Positions 51,303 through 61,605 of a stretch of 64,000 bases of DNA are shown here, in pieces (position 1 is the stretch's first letter; every line of letters begins with the position of its first letter). The translations under genes were made by a program, and so were the position numbers. Where the stretch lies: the NCBI GenBank assembly GCA_011503125.2, contig WWBZ02000040.1:1116001-1180000 (forward strand), given 5' to 3'. The stretch comes from Botryosphaeria dothidea. Its lineage: Eukaryota; Ascomycota; Dothideomycetes; Botryosphaeriales; Botryosphaeriaceae. Below the pieces are notes generated by a model. The model worked only from the letters and a program-made list of their open reading frames with translations, was not told where the DNA came from and ran no database searches.

Positions 51303-51406
51303 ATAATTCGTATATACGGGTTCTAAAAGTACTAGACCGACTAGAAGCTCTAGAAGTACTAGAAGCACTAGACCTAGTAGTCCTACTTACCTTATTAGGT
51401 ATAAAC
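51303..51406 (-). repeat. Right inverted-repeat arm with 9-bp minisatellite
   Basis: An inverted copy of 50181-50240 expanded by a run of 9-base CTAGANNNN units (about six, against two on the left), for example CTAGAAGCT, CTAGAAGTA and CTAGAAGCA. The expansion accounts for the 45-base length difference. Confidence 0.8.
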
Positions 51407-51595
51407 TTAGACTTATCAATCTAAAAAGTGGGCACGGTTTATAAAAGACCTAATGCTCTTAGCCGAAATCGGCTGGGGAATTTTACTAATGTACATGCTT
51501 TTAACAGCGTAAGCAACTTCCTAGATACCTTCCGTTAACATTTCTTAGTGGCTCGAAGGGCATGCCTCTTCTTCTGACGCGACCGCCTGTATAGA

Positions 51596-52105
51596 TTGAC
51601 TACCCAATCCTCGCCAATGGGATTATTGCGTTTGGTGGCTTTTTTTTCGGACACTAGCCCGGCCGACACTTCCCACAAGATCGCCCACGCCATCCGCGCA
51701 GGTAACATCTCGACCTTTTTTGCTGATCCCGACCTCCAGCTAAACATCTTCACTGCAGCGGCAAAGACAAATTTGCCAGCCTCGAGGATCTGGGTGTTTA
51801 ACCGCACTGGTGAAGAGAAGCTTCCGGAAGGGGTTGCATTCTGGAGACCACGGCGGCTAGGAGGTACAGTCTGGCAAGCGTGTTCTTACCAGCCATCCAT
51901 ATATTATTGATGCAGCTGTAATTGGTGTTACGCCAACTAGGAACAGCTCTGAACTACCCCGTGCATACGTAGTCAGACGACCGGGCAAAGAAGGAGAGAG
52001 CTTGACGTAGGACGGGTGAAAAGATATGTTGCAGAGAGGTTTGCGTCGTATAAAAATTAGAGGGCGGCGTTGTATTCGTAGAGGAGATCTCAAAAAGCCC
52101 AAGCC
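51596..52105 (+). pseudogene. 4-coumarate-CoA-ligase-like enzyme, gutted
   Basis: The left part (MGLLRLVAFFSDTSPADTSH, a stretch ending STFFADPDLQLN, then AAAKTNLPASRIWVFNRTGE) matches the region before the AMP-binding P-loop of fungal 4CL-like acyl-CoA ligases. After about 60 bases the sequence continues with the far C-terminus of the same family: IIDAAVIGVTPTRNSSELPR, AYVVRRPGKEGESLT, a TAG stop, DGVKRYVAERFASYK and, after a further frame change, VFVEEISKSPS. The whole catalytic core, expected at several hundred residues, is missing. Order and strand are preserved, indicating internal deletion. It lies just beyond the inverted-repeat element. Confidence 0.75.
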
Positions 52106-52376
52106 TCTACTAGAGCTGATAACATAAGCGACTATGAATGGTCATCGAAGGTCATTGTTACAGAGTCACAGTGCTTCATAAGTGCGTCGAATTCAAATAA
52201 ACAACAATAGCTAATTGGTGAGCACATAGTACTGCTTCGTATAACGCATTCCCTATATATACCGTATAGCGTGTTACGTTCTTCAGCTTGTTTGATTAAT
52301 TACCTTTGCACGGCTGAGGCATAGATGTGGCGTTTGCGCTGCCCAGTCGTTTATATAATAGACATTAAATTCTACG

Positions 52377-54142
52377 TCAGCATACCCGTCTCTTCGCGTT
52401 AAGCACCGGTAACCAGTCGTCATCGGCAGTTCCCCCGCTTGCAGGAGTAAAAGTCATTTCTCCAGAAAGCACAATGACGCCGCCTTCCACGGCATCACTG
52501 TACGTAGCATCCCTCGGACTGAACCACCGCGCCTTCGCCACACTCCCATTTCACCGCTCATCCAACGCGTCTAAATCCAAGTCAAACGCGTCACCATACC
52601 CCGCATACACCCAATAATGCTCTGCCGACACCAATCCCGCAACGTAGCGGTTCGCCTCGAACCCCAACACCTCCTCGCCCCTAATGAACTGCCGCGCGGG
52701 GCTCATCCCGTCAAATTCGTCCCTCTCCAGTCTTGCGAACAACCTCCACATGTACGCCGCCTGCCGTGCCCCCGGCAGATGCAGGCCCTCGTGCCAGCTC
52801 GCGTTCTCGCTCAGCCCCAGCTGCGCGGGGTAGAAGACGTTGTCCGGCCGCGCCAGCCGGTCCCTCGGCTCGTGGGCCTGCTGTACCGGCAGCGAGCCGT
52901 ACGTGAATCCGCAGGCGCCTCTGAACACGGCGTTCCACAGGCCGTGCCGCACCTCGGACGCGTTCCAGACGGGCTTCGAGGTGTTGAACGCGTCGTGCGC
53001 GCCCTCGTAGTGGTTCTCGACGTCCATGACGGGGCCGGGGAACTGTGCGCGCATCTCGAGGATCATCTCGTAGTCTTTGGTCGAGTCCGACGGGGTCAGC
53101 GGGGTGAAGCCGGCTTCCAGGGATTGTGGGTCGGGAGACTCGTGGCCGGATTGGACGGCGTCCATGGACAGGGCGCCGAAGGTGCCGTTGATGTATTTTG
53201 TTCGGCTTCGATTTAGCTTTTGAGTTTGATCGGCTGGGAGCGCAGAGGGAAAGAGAGGGAAAGGAGAGATGGCGGGCGGTACTTACGTTGTGCGCGTAGG
53301 CTTTGGGGGTGGGGGGATCAGAGATGTATGGACTGGTCGGCTGGAAGGTGACGAAGGCCTCGTAGCCTGCCTCGGCCTCGGCTTCGCGGAAGCCCTTCAG
53401 CATCGCGGCCCAGAGATAGCGGGTATCTTCGATCGGGTCTAAGAGGCTGACGGGGTCGAGCGAGGTGTTGTTATGCCACTCGGAGCGGGCTTCGGGGAGG
53501 TTGCAGATCTTGAAGGCGTTAGTGTCGCCACCCATTATCTTAGAGATGCCGGGGTAGCGCTTCCCGAGTTAGCAGCCTAAGAATTCCATTGAAGTCTCAT
53601 TAAAGAGGCGTGGGCCGCCGAGCCAGCCGCAGTTGACGTAGCGACCCCATACAGGAACTATGGCGATAAGAATCCTGTAGTTGCCTGCTTGGTCGACCAC
53701 CCAGTCGACGTAGGAGAAGTAGCCTTCGTTGCGCTGTATCGAGTCCGAGTTATCGATGGCCAGGTCGCCATAGAAACTGGGAACTTTTTTGACATAGTAC
53801 TTAGACAGAAGCACGGCCTGGGCCTGAAGGTGATTCCTCACGTGTTAGTCGCTTTGTACTTTTGATGCGGAGATTCGGTTTATTAACCACTGTGAAGCCC
53901 TTAGCCGCGCGGTCAGCAAGGTACAATTCGGCATCCGTTTTGTTTAAACGGTGAAAAAGTTCCCAGTTGGTGTCTGCCATCCAGAGAAACGGATCACCGC
54001 TCTTTGTCCGGTACATGTAGCGGCCGTTGGTCGGGGCAGAGATGGCCAGGCCGTCGCAAGCAACAGTCGAAGCGGAGCTAGCCGTGGCCAGGGTAGCACC
54101 GGCCAGTGTGGCAAAGGCGAAAAGGGAAGAGAGAGCACCCAT
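52377..54142 (-). pseudogene. Secreted glycoside hydrolase-like protein (DUF4038 type) with two stops
   Basis: The exon at 53888-54142 encodes a signal peptide (MGALSSLFAFATLAGATLAT), then YMYRTKSGDPFLWMADTNWE and LADRAAKGFTV, as in DUF4038/apiosidase-like hydrolases. The next exon, 53287-53823, holds VDWVVDQAGNYRILIAIVPV and KIMGGDTNAF; the third runs from 53216. An in-frame TAA at 53569-53571 breaks FLGC-stop-LGKRYPGISKIM. A TGA at 52551-52553 separates LDALDER from NGSVAKARWFSPR, after which 57 more codons of family-like C-terminal sequence run to 52377. Both stops sit where family members read through, so they are probably nonsense mutations. The TAA could be hidden by an unrecognised intron, but I found no suitable donor. 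An active protein would cleave plant or microbial polysaccharide outside the cell. Confidence 0.7.
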
Positions 54143-54995
54143 CTTGGCGGCTGATTGGTGAGTTCCAGTGGTTTTGTGTCTCTCTCATACAGACACACAG
54201 ACACACACTCTCTTTCTTTTTCTCTTTCGTTCTCTCTCCCCCTATTTCTTATGATGAAATCTCTTCATTTCTATCTGGGTACTTTCGGGCTCGGGGGTTT
54301 AATACTCTGACCGACTCCATTTGGCGGGGGAAATGCGGTGAGAGCTATGGATGGCCGGATCACCGTCTAAATAAGGATTCAGGACCGAGCCGCATCACCT
54401 TATACATCTTCTCGTGACGAAGAATCCGGACTGATGGTAGAACTTGCAACCTGCTCTGATTGGATCTAGTTTGCGGGGCCCCACGACACCGCCATAGCGG
54501 ATACCAGCTCCGACATTTACAAAACACCCGTGGAAGCTCCGCAACTTTGCGCCCACTTGGGTCAGCGGATGCCTTACTCCGCAGCCATGTACGAAAGCTA
54601 CCAAGCAATCGTCTACTTCACGACGCTCATCGCCCAGAATGTCAACCATTGTACTACAGACGACATGGCTCTGCATATCCTACCCACGGGTGCGACCTCA
54701 TCCGCTTGTTGCCTACTCATGTCGCGACTACGGGAGGCGTTCGACACGAAGCCCCTCCTGGTCGCCGGCCTGATGCTCCCTCGAGCCACCAGCGCCGCTG
54801 CTACGAGGAGCCTACGTACCACACGCAGATCCCTAGCGGGCTATAGGCCTTCGGCTTATATACACTAACGTCATAAATAGCGGGGCCCGTACCGTAAGTA
54901 GTAAAGGCATTCATCCGGATGAAGTGGATTATGTCTTAGCTACCTCAATCGTTGTTCTATTATAACTTTGTGAAAGGCGTTCATGATCTACGGCC
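54143..54995. other. Intergenic, no supported gene
   Basis: Open frames occur on both strands at 54,360-54,870 with no domain. A perfect palindrome TTCATCCGGATGAA lies near 54,910. Confidence 0.4.
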
Positions 54996-57900
54996 TCATT
55001 GGGATGAACTCATCTTCCTCTTAACCCCTCTCACTGGCGCCAATGTTATGTCTTTTGGCTCTTCCTGTTTCCTCTGCATCGCACACATCAAGCGCTGCAA
55101 CATCACCTGACATTTGGGCCTGTCGACCTTTCTGTCATACATCTCTTCCACTCTCGTGTAAGCCTCCCTTAACGAGGTCATACTCATTTCTTCAGCTGAG
55201 GAAAGCAATTCGAGAATGACTTCAGATCGACATTCGACCGCTTTCAACAATGGCGTCAGGCCATTTCGATCCTTCGTGGGATCAGCGGAAAACACCTTTG
55301 ATTCCAGTAATTTTGAGATTACGTCTCCATTTCCCGGACGCACAGCGAGGCCAAGAACGGTACATCCATTGTCATCTTGGAGGTCCGGAGTGACTCTGCC
55401 TGTAGAGAGAAACAGATCCAAGAGCTCTTCATCTCCGAGTATGGCAATTTCGCCGAACAGAAGTCGACTAGATTCTCCTTTGATGTTCGGGTTTGCATTG
55501 CCTGAGAATAGAAGCGTGCGGATAATCGAGATGTTGTGTTTCTCAAGTGCTATCGAGAGAGGACTGTTGTGCCAGACGTCCTTTTTGTCTATGTCCAATT
55601 TTTTGCAGGATAACAGGAGCCGAATGATATCCTCATGGCCTGCCTCGACAGCTAACATCAGGGCTGAACTGCCGGTAGAAGCTGAAGGTTTGTTCAACTC
55701 TACATCGGGACGATCAACCAAGAGCTGAAGAAGTTTCATATTCCCCGAGCGTATAATGTCAGGAACAATATGACCTGATTCGTGTGCAAATAGATCAGCT
55801 CCTCCATCAAGGAGAACTTCTATCAGGTCAAACCTGTTCGCACGCACAGCTGCGGCGAGAGGAGTAGTTAAAAGAAGCCAGTCGATTGCGTTTGGGTGGC
55901 AGTCCGCCTCAAGAAGTTCTTTGAGCATCTGTCTGGTCACATCAGTATCTTTTTCGCAACAGACCTGGACCGCCGTGCAGAGCGGATTTAGAAATCTTAG
56001 ATCGTCTGTCTTGGAGAGAGCTCGGCGGAGCATCTTCAAGTTCTCTGTTTGCAGTGCAACGTGCAAAGGCGTCGCGCTTTGGTCTTTATGAAATCGAATC
56101 TCGGCACCGGCATCGAGAAGCAATTGAACATCTACGAAACTCATAGAATCCGCAGCTACTGCCAGAGGCGTCCATCCTTTTTTGTTGGCCCAGTTTGGAT
56201 CTTGACCCAGCTCCAGGAGCTTTTTCACAGTCTGATCCAATAGCTTCTGGGCGGGTGTACGGTATCTTTCGGCCAGGATTATTTTCTCTTCGTTGTCTCG
56301 ATCTCTGTGTGGGCCGTTCTCCTTCCATGACCGACGTGCCTTGAGCGCAATCAGGAGAGGGCTATCTCCATATTCATCTACCACCCTTGACCGCGCATCG
56401 TTCATGGACGTTGCATGGTTAAGAGCACTGGTAAGCCCGCCCCAGGAGAGAAAATGGACAATGTTCATTGGGAACACCCAGTACTTGGACGCGATGGGTG
56501 AATTGCCGAAACTGTGCTTCATCGTTGTACGAGATTCCAGCCAAGACAAAAGGCCAGGCAAATCACTTTGATCTATCCCCTCCTTCTCAACACGTCGGAG
56601 ATGGTGCATCGAGTGATCTCGGGCGTAGTATAACAGAGGAAGCGCAGAATCATCGCGCGCGTCGTTTAACGGATTAAGCATAAAATCATGGTCGAACGCC
56701 TCTGGCAAGGCCAGATATCTGAGGCAGCTTCGTGAAACCTGGAAGTGCCCCAAGCCAGACTGTGATCCGGAAAGGTTTTGATTGTTGAGCGCATCAAGTC
56801 CGGAAGTGAGAAGGTAGTCAGCGACTGACTGATGAATAAATTGCACTTTCTTTAGGCCTGGATCCTCATCGGTGTCGATCATTTCAACCAATCCTTTGGA
56901 GAGATCTCTGACTGTCATCTCCAGTTGCGCCAATGATTCGGCGTATGTGTCCTCGGCTTCAATTTGAGCAACAGATTTATATGGCACCGATATATTGATC
57001 GCAAGGGCATGCCGGAGTTGATTCAAGTTCAGAGCCTCAACGAATGAGACCCACTGAAATAGCTTGACTGTCTGAGGCTGGTCATCGACATCGCTGAGGA
57101 GGTTCGCATATAAGGCCTGTAGCTTTGACGGCGTTTCGTGAATGCGCTTTTGGATGAGTTTCGTACTTGTCCCTCGCATGGTGAGCTCGTGTACTTTTGC
57201 GACGACAAGGACGGCCCACTGGAAAACACCTCCGGATTTTGCAACAATGTCTTGATTGATGCTCTTCCTGGCATCCTCCGGTAGTGGTTTGATATCCCCT
57301 AAGCGTTTTTCAACCACGAAGCGGATATCTTGAGTGTTTTGGTCCTCGACGTAAATCGTTGTTCCGTACTGAAGGCTAATAATGGGATAGTGGCGGCAGG
57401 AGAAACAAATCCTGACACTAGAGGCTTCTGGTTGCAAACGGGCCATAATGTCCTCAAAATAAGTAACGATTTCAATAGCAGAACTTCTCCCCAGCTCGTC
57501 GAGCGCATCGACAAAAACGACAACGGGACGGCTCTTTGATGTGTCCGAAATGAATTCTGCGAGATAATCTACGTTCATTCTCAACCTGTTGGACTATGAA
57601 CTGTTAGGGGAAACAGGGTCTTATTGTACCAAGCATCAACAGCGAAAATTTGCTAGATAGCTACTATATAAGAGGCTGTAGGGTCACCTACCCTCCTCCG
57701 GAATGCCACTTATCATCTGGTAATGCGAATAACCACAATTCAACACAACCCAATACCACTTTGAACCATATTCTCCCATATTGTCGTTCCTATGCACAAA
57801 CCTTCTCGCTAATCTGGGAAGCAGCTTCGGGTTATCTTGCAGAAGAGAATGTAAGAGTCCTCGGAATAGGCCAAGGGGCGTTTTCTGGAGAGTGGTTCCT

Positions 57901-59434
57901 CGCCCATGGATGAAGAAGGAAATCACAAGCTCATTACCGAGGGAGCAGCTTTCTTTGAACTTTTGTACGGCGAATCTCATCGTGGTTGATTTTCCCGCAC
58001 CCGGTTTCCCCTGGATCCAGATTAGACCATTGGATGACAGCGATTGGAGGCATTCTGGGTTCCAGTCAGCAGCGCCTTTATCTCATTCGATATAAAACTT
58101 GCCTTGAAAATATCTCTCGGCAATCCGAGCAGTCTGAATGGCATCTAATTTCATTTTAGTAAAAAGCCTACATTGTCATTTTATGAATGCGCATGAAGAC
58201 TTACCTGGGCGGGAACTCGAAGGAATCCGCAAACCGATTTTGTGGAAATGAAGGACTGCATGTAAAATTGTTTGGTAATACTCTTCATCCCATCGCCCAA
58301 GCTTTACCAGATCGGAGTGATTACGGTTAATGGGGTATGTCATGCTGCACCCATGTGTTGCCGATGAAACATCAACCAGGACTCAAGGAGGGCCAGTCAT
58401 TCTCCACTTCCCCTCCATGTTGGATGCAGTAGGTGATTCACTTGTCTCATAGAAAGCCGCTGTGGCGCAAAAGGCCGATCCTTCAAGACGGTCGAAGAGT
58501 TCTCGATGTTGCAGTTGTAGTAGTGCAGAGTTTCCACTCAAGCTTTCAAGAAGAGCTCTGTTGGGTTGGTCTCCGACTAGTGCGATAAGAGATGCAATCG
58601 CCATTCCTTGATTCGGGACACCAAAGGAAAGAATTCCGCAGACGCTCTGGAGAATTTCCTGGTCCATTGGATTATTGCTGAATTTCATATTTATGAGCGT
58701 CTAAAGAAACAAGAATCAGACAACATTACCACTGGTGGGATCATTGCTGTGCAAACCTCTTTGATAACTAGTCCTCAAAGGCTGTGACCTATCAAAATGA
58801 TAGGTCTCCTTTCAACTCTGATGTTCCTGAGACCCGCATGGAAGGCTTTGCCAAGATCGGTCAGGTTCTGAAAAGAGCGGCTGTTCTCAAGTGAGGTGTC
58901 GTATCCATATACGAGAATTCTTGCTGTTCGAAGGTCATTTGCAAGCAAGCCCCGCAGCCACATGAAGGGGCCTTTCCTCTCTTTGAAAGACCCAAAAGCG
59001 TGGCCATTCAGCCCTGAGATTGCCCCGATGCTTTGAAATCACCGTCAGCGAAGATTTCCACATATTACAGACCAGCATCAGCATACTCAACAGTCCGAGG
59101 CTCATCGCCCTCTCGATGAAGTGGAGTGAATCCATGGAAATGGCTGTCGAATGAGACAAAAATCTCGTTGGAGTCTTCATCGTCGTCCTCGAACGCGGCA
59201 AAAGGCCACTCCGACTCCTTTCCAGAGGCACCGGTAAAAAAAATCAGGCATTCGGTTGAAAACAACGGTTACGACCTTGCCACGGCCGTATGGGTTTGCG
59301 GCAAGGGAATACACTTTCAGCCTTGCGTCGGTCGCAAGGCTCAGAGCTCTCTTGACAAGATCACCCACATCTCGCCTTGCATATCCATCAGGGACGCCGC
59401 GGAACCGAAACGTCTGACAGCTTTGCGATGTCAT
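54996..59434 (-). pseudogene. Fungal NLR: alpha/beta-hydrolase, NACHT and ankyrin repeats, with several lesions
   Basis: Architecture along the minus strand: an N-terminal variable part from MTSQSCQTFRFRG, a lipase-like domain (ISGLNGHAFGSF, ILVYGYDTSLENS, IILIGHSL), a NACHT ATPase with Walker A GKPGAGKST and Walker B VVVFVDALDE, then about eight ankyrin repeats (such as KGWTPLAVAADSM and QSATPLHVAL). Approximate exons are 59069-59434, 58757-59030, 58205-58700, 58103-58144, 57688-58054 and 54996-57585; one intron (58055-58102) is GC-AG. Lesions are an eight-T run near 59235 that shifts frame, a TGA at 58775-58777 directly after GHSL where a Gly is expected, and a TGA at 58383-58385 between GPP and VLVDVSSATHG. 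The last 862 codons are uninterrupted. Related proteins (SesB-type NLRs) act in non-self recognition in fungi. It is unlikely to make a full protein; a shorter NACHT-ankyrin product is conceivable. Confidence 0.8.
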
Positions 59435-60040
59435 GAGGGACTGGCTTCATTGTTCCCGGTTGTTGATTGGGTGAAAGGATACAGAATCTGTGAGCGTAAG
59501 CGACTCGGGGTGTGCGACGCCCCCGCCTTGCTCATCCCTGCAAATCCTTCAGCCACATCGTCGCTTCAATGCGCTATCTGATTGCTCAAAAACTGGGACA
59601 AATAGTGTCGCTTAATCAGCATCCATTCACTGTTAAATAAAACCGTGCTGGACATTAACACAATGATGTTGACCCCAAAATCGTGTGATAAGCCGCCACA
59701 ACGGCACACCAGCCATGTATCTCAAAACATCCTCATCCCATCACTCCTCGGAGAATCAAGGTTTAACCGACAGCTTTCCCGCTACGTCTCTCAGCTCTCG
59801 CACTCAGTCACAAACATCGCAACACTGGCACGATCTCTGGCACTGACTTCAAAAAAGCGTGCGTATCAAATGGCAACATGAAATAAAGATCCATCTTGAT
59901 TGCTACACGCAAACATGACAACTCGCTTGTAGGGTATAAACACAGTTTCCTCTAGTCCCCGCAGCAGCAGCAGCCGTCCGGCGGCGCGCCCTCCCAACGA
60001 ATCGTAACCTCGTAACGTCTCTCCTTCCTCGCGCCCCTTA
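59435..60040. other. Intergenic, NLR 5' flank
   Basis: No gene was recognised. The frame at 59645-59881 has no domain. Confidence 0.5.
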
Positions 60041-60436
60041 TCAGGCCTTGTTGGAGATGCCGAACTGAGTGGTGTACTGGTAGGCGCCGTTGGCGTCGAT
60101 GGTCAGCATGATGCCGTAGCCGGTGTCGCCGTTGCTGTCGGGAATGTCCTTGGCCGGCGTCCACGTGTAGCTGCCGCTGTTGGTCGTGTTCTTGACGATC
60201 TCCTGGTACGGCGCCGCGTTCGTGGCGGGGCCCTTGAGGAGGGTGAGGCTGACGGTGCCGCCCGAGTACGGCGTGTCGGCGTCCCACTTGATCTCGTAGG
60301 GCGAGCCGACCGGCACGATGTCGTGGAGGCCCGGCACGCGCACGGCGTTGGCCGGAGGCCCGGCATCGGCGGCGTGCGCGACGCTGGCCAGGGTGGTGGC
60401 GAGGAGGGCGAGGACGGAGTTCGTGCTGAAGTACAT
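60041..60436 (-). CDS. Small secreted Kre9/Knh1-like (PF10342) protein
   Basis: A 131-residue single exon. The signal peptide is MYFSTNSVLALLATTLASVA with likely cleavage after AHA (about residue 22). The mature part is one Ig-like Kre9/Knh1 N-terminal fold: PVGSPYEIKWDADTPYSGG, VSLTLLKGPATN, SGSYTWTPAKDI and YGIMLTIDANGAYQYTTQFG. Members with a Ser/Thr-rich GPI-anchored tail are cell-wall proteins; this one stops directly after the domain, so it should be freely secreted. It is a complete, undamaged gene between the NLR relic and the 5S gene. The start is supported by the signal sequence. Confidence 0.85.
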   Translation of the reverse strand: MYFSTNSVLALLATTLASVAHAADAGPPANAVRVPGLHDIVPVGSPYEIKWDADTPYSGGTVSLTLLKGPATNAAPYQEIVKNTTNSGSYTWTPAKDIPDSNGDTGYGIMLTIDANGAYQYTTQFGISNKA

Positions 60437-61147
60437 GGTGTTGGTGTTGGATGCGGAGGAAGTGACGTATGTGGAGGTGGAAAGAGTCCGATTGGTGAAG
60501 GCTTTGCTTTTGTGGCTGTTTGGTGTTATCGATTCGCGCGAGCTTTATGTTCCCAAGTTTTTTTTGACTATTCCAAACTGGATGGCAATAAGAGAAAGGG
60601 GCGAAAAAGGGGGAAATTGCAAAGATCTGCCAAAGGCGCGTGTTGTAGATCATGGAACTTGGAGCATTCTGATAATTGAATATACGGGCAGCGAAACTAT
60701 TGAAAGCAAGAGGACCTCGCTACTTAGACATTGCTTCTGAAAATGCCAGGTATCACTCTATTGGACGGCTCCTGTATAGGGCATCAATCTTTTAGGGCAG
60801 TCGTTCGAAGGCATCCGTTAGGAGAGAGGTTTCCGTAAGGCGGTGTACTCAAGTATCCTAAGGCCTCGTACCTATCAAAGTGGATACGACGTTGAGCCGT
60901 ATGAACCGAGAAGTTGACCAATTATCATGGCGAATGGTCAGTTAAATGGGCGGTGAAAGGAAACTGAGTGGTAGGTGCTGTCGGCAGATCAACCTTATTG
61001 CTTGATCGACGCTGTGAAATGCCGGCATTTCCTGGTGAAATAACCACAGTTTCTCGTACCACAAGACCTATTAGGTACATCTTCGGCGCTTGTTCATTTT
61101 CTCCATGAATCATCTGTACAAAATAGATAAGTTCCGATCCATTTGCC
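60437..61147. other. Intergenic, upstream of the 5S gene
   Basis: AT-rich in parts; no gene. RNA polymerase III initiates from internal 5S elements, so no external promoter was sought beyond this. Confidence 0.5.
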
Positions 61148-61266
61148 ACGTACGATCATAGGTCGCAGAATATAACGGGTCCCGTCCGCTCCCCGATATT
61201 CAAGCTGCGAACCGGCCAATTAGTACTCAAGTGGGTGACCATTGGGGAATCCTGGCTGTTGTACGT
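61148..61266 (+). rRNA. 5S ribosomal RNA gene, dispersed copy
   Basis: It is 119 nt, the normal fungal length. The ends ACGTAC and GTACGT pair as the terminal stem. Conserved elements include CATAGG near the 5' end, GGTCCCGTCCGCTC in the loop region and TTAGTACTCAAGTGGGTGACC-type sequence of the internal promoter box. GGTCGCAG pairs with CTGCG-A-ACC as helix II. The primary sequence differs from the usual mould 5S at many positions, but the changes I checked keep pairing. A T12 run follows at once. It stands alone here, as is normal for filamentous ascomycetes, whose 5S genes are scattered. Confidence 0.85.
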
Positions 61267-61277
61267 TTTTTTTTTTT
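61266..61277 (+). terminator. RNA polymerase III terminator
   Basis: An uninterrupted T12 run begins at the last base of the 5S gene. Confidence 0.85.
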
Positions 61278-61605
61278 TGTTTTGGTTGAGGTGTGTTTGG
61301 CCTCGGCACTTTTTTCACTGTGGATCATCATTCCCGAGCTAAGCGAGACTTGCTCGCATGGCATTCTGTGCATACAGTTCGGCCTCACCTACTTGAGATT
61401 TCGGGCATTAACGAGAAGCGGAGCATGGAGTTAAACACTTGTGATGATGAAACGCGCAGCACGTGCGACAAGCCGGCACTGACTTCGGGCGGCTCCACGA
61501 ACGCTCAAACACGCATGAACCTGGTAGATTGCGAAAATCAGTCGATCAAACTATGATGACGTACAGTCGGAATAATGCTCGTACCAAAAGCCCGTCTTTC
61601 TCTGT
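61278..61605. other. Short intergenic region
   Basis: No gene seen between the 5S gene and the F-box-like relic. Confidence 0.5.

Larger units (their letters stand above)
50181..51406. mobile_element. AT-rich element bounded by long inverted repeats
   Basis: Termini 50181-50240 and 51303-51406 are inverted copies (details under the arms). The interior is AT-rich with no transposase frame, so it is a non-autonomous or decayed DNA element, or a palindromic rearrangement of a repeat. A solo LTR sits inside, next to the right arm. No clear target-site duplication was found outside the arms. Confidence 0.6.

Noticed and set aside
52230..52290. Palindrome-like TATAACGC / GCGTGTTA resembling a recombinase site
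   Set aside because: The arms are short and imperfect and no recombinase gene is present.
54360..54868. Overlapping frames on both strands
   Set aside because: Neither strand shows a domain or family pattern.
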